Notes under the pieces: generated by a model
What the model was told of the DNA's origin: nothing
The model's database searches: none
Seen by the model: the letters and a program-made list of their open reading frames with translations, nothing else
In this document: piece by piece, positions 13,007 through 13,053 of the stretch
Layout of the letters: the number at the start of each line of letters is the position of its first letter
How positions within the stretch are numbered: position 1 is the first letter of the stretch
Source: Hyphococcus sp.
GTDB lineage: Bacteria > Pseudomonadota > Alphaproteobacteria > Caulobacterales > Parvularculaceae
Direction: 5' to 3'
Assembly (NCBI GenBank): GCA_021604605.1
Contig: BQJH01000054.1
Coordinates: 1-13,053 of the forward strand
Length of the DNA stretch: 13,053 nt
Position numbers and translations under genes: made by a program

Positions 13007-13053
13007 CATTATTGATATACTGGCGCAAGGAGGGGTTGGCGAGACAGCCTGGC

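Overview
The window looks like chromosomal DNA from a Gram-negative alphaproteobacterium, perhaps a marine Hyphomonadales/Parvularculales-type organism. The evidence is a TonB-dependent outer-membrane receptor, outer-membrane-type glycine-zipper lipoproteins, an MmyB-type XRE regulator, tyrosine/homogentisate catabolism genes and moderate GC. The order is inferred from family resemblance only.

Left edge (1-924): about 690 bases without a convincing protein gene. They hold a 3'-half remnant of tRNA-Gly(TCC) (297-345) that looks like an integrase attachment scar, two pairs of 11-bp-period direct repeats (210-229 and 607-626), a long imperfect inverted repeat (452-506) and a GAAA-tetraloop hairpin (525-540). 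An intact tRNA-Asp(GTC) with its own promoter follows, on the minus strand.

925-3293: a four-helix membrane protein and an XRE/MmyB-type regulator are divergent. A perfect 15-bp palindrome, TTACCTCAGAGGTAA, lies between them and is a strong operator candidate. A zinc-free MDR oxidoreductase (CurA/leukotriene B4 dehydrogenase type) is convergent with the regulator. 3516-4491: two paralogous glycine-zipper lipoproteins in tandem, each with its own rho-independent terminator.

4468-9889 (minus strand): a tight run of fumarylacetoacetate hydrolase, an HD-domain protein (COG4339 type, clearly AT-richer), an MGMT/ATL-like DNA-binding protein without the PCHR alkyl-acceptor motif, a TonB-dependent receptor, an HSL-family esterase and a small membrane protein. 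Spacings are 3, 20, 28, about 55-63 and 8 bases. 10005-10361: a small Tyr-rich secreted protein with its own terminator.

10572-12972 (minus strand): homogentisate 1,2-dioxygenase, a Cys-rich DUF6980-like protein and a CAD-type alcohol dehydrogenase, with 2-bp and overlapping junctions. A GTAACA-TT-TGTTAC palindrome precedes the dioxygenase. Dioxygenase and hydrolase are the ring-cleaving and last steps of tyrosine/homogentisate breakdown; the isomerase between them is not in the window.

I do not see a clear undescribed defence or mobile system. The most unusual points are the alcohol dehydrogenase that has lost all four structural-zinc cysteines, the DUF6980 gene wedged into the homogentisate operon, the HD/MGMT-like genes coupled to fumarylacetoacetate hydrolase, the MmyB palindrome and the tRNA-Gly attachment scar.
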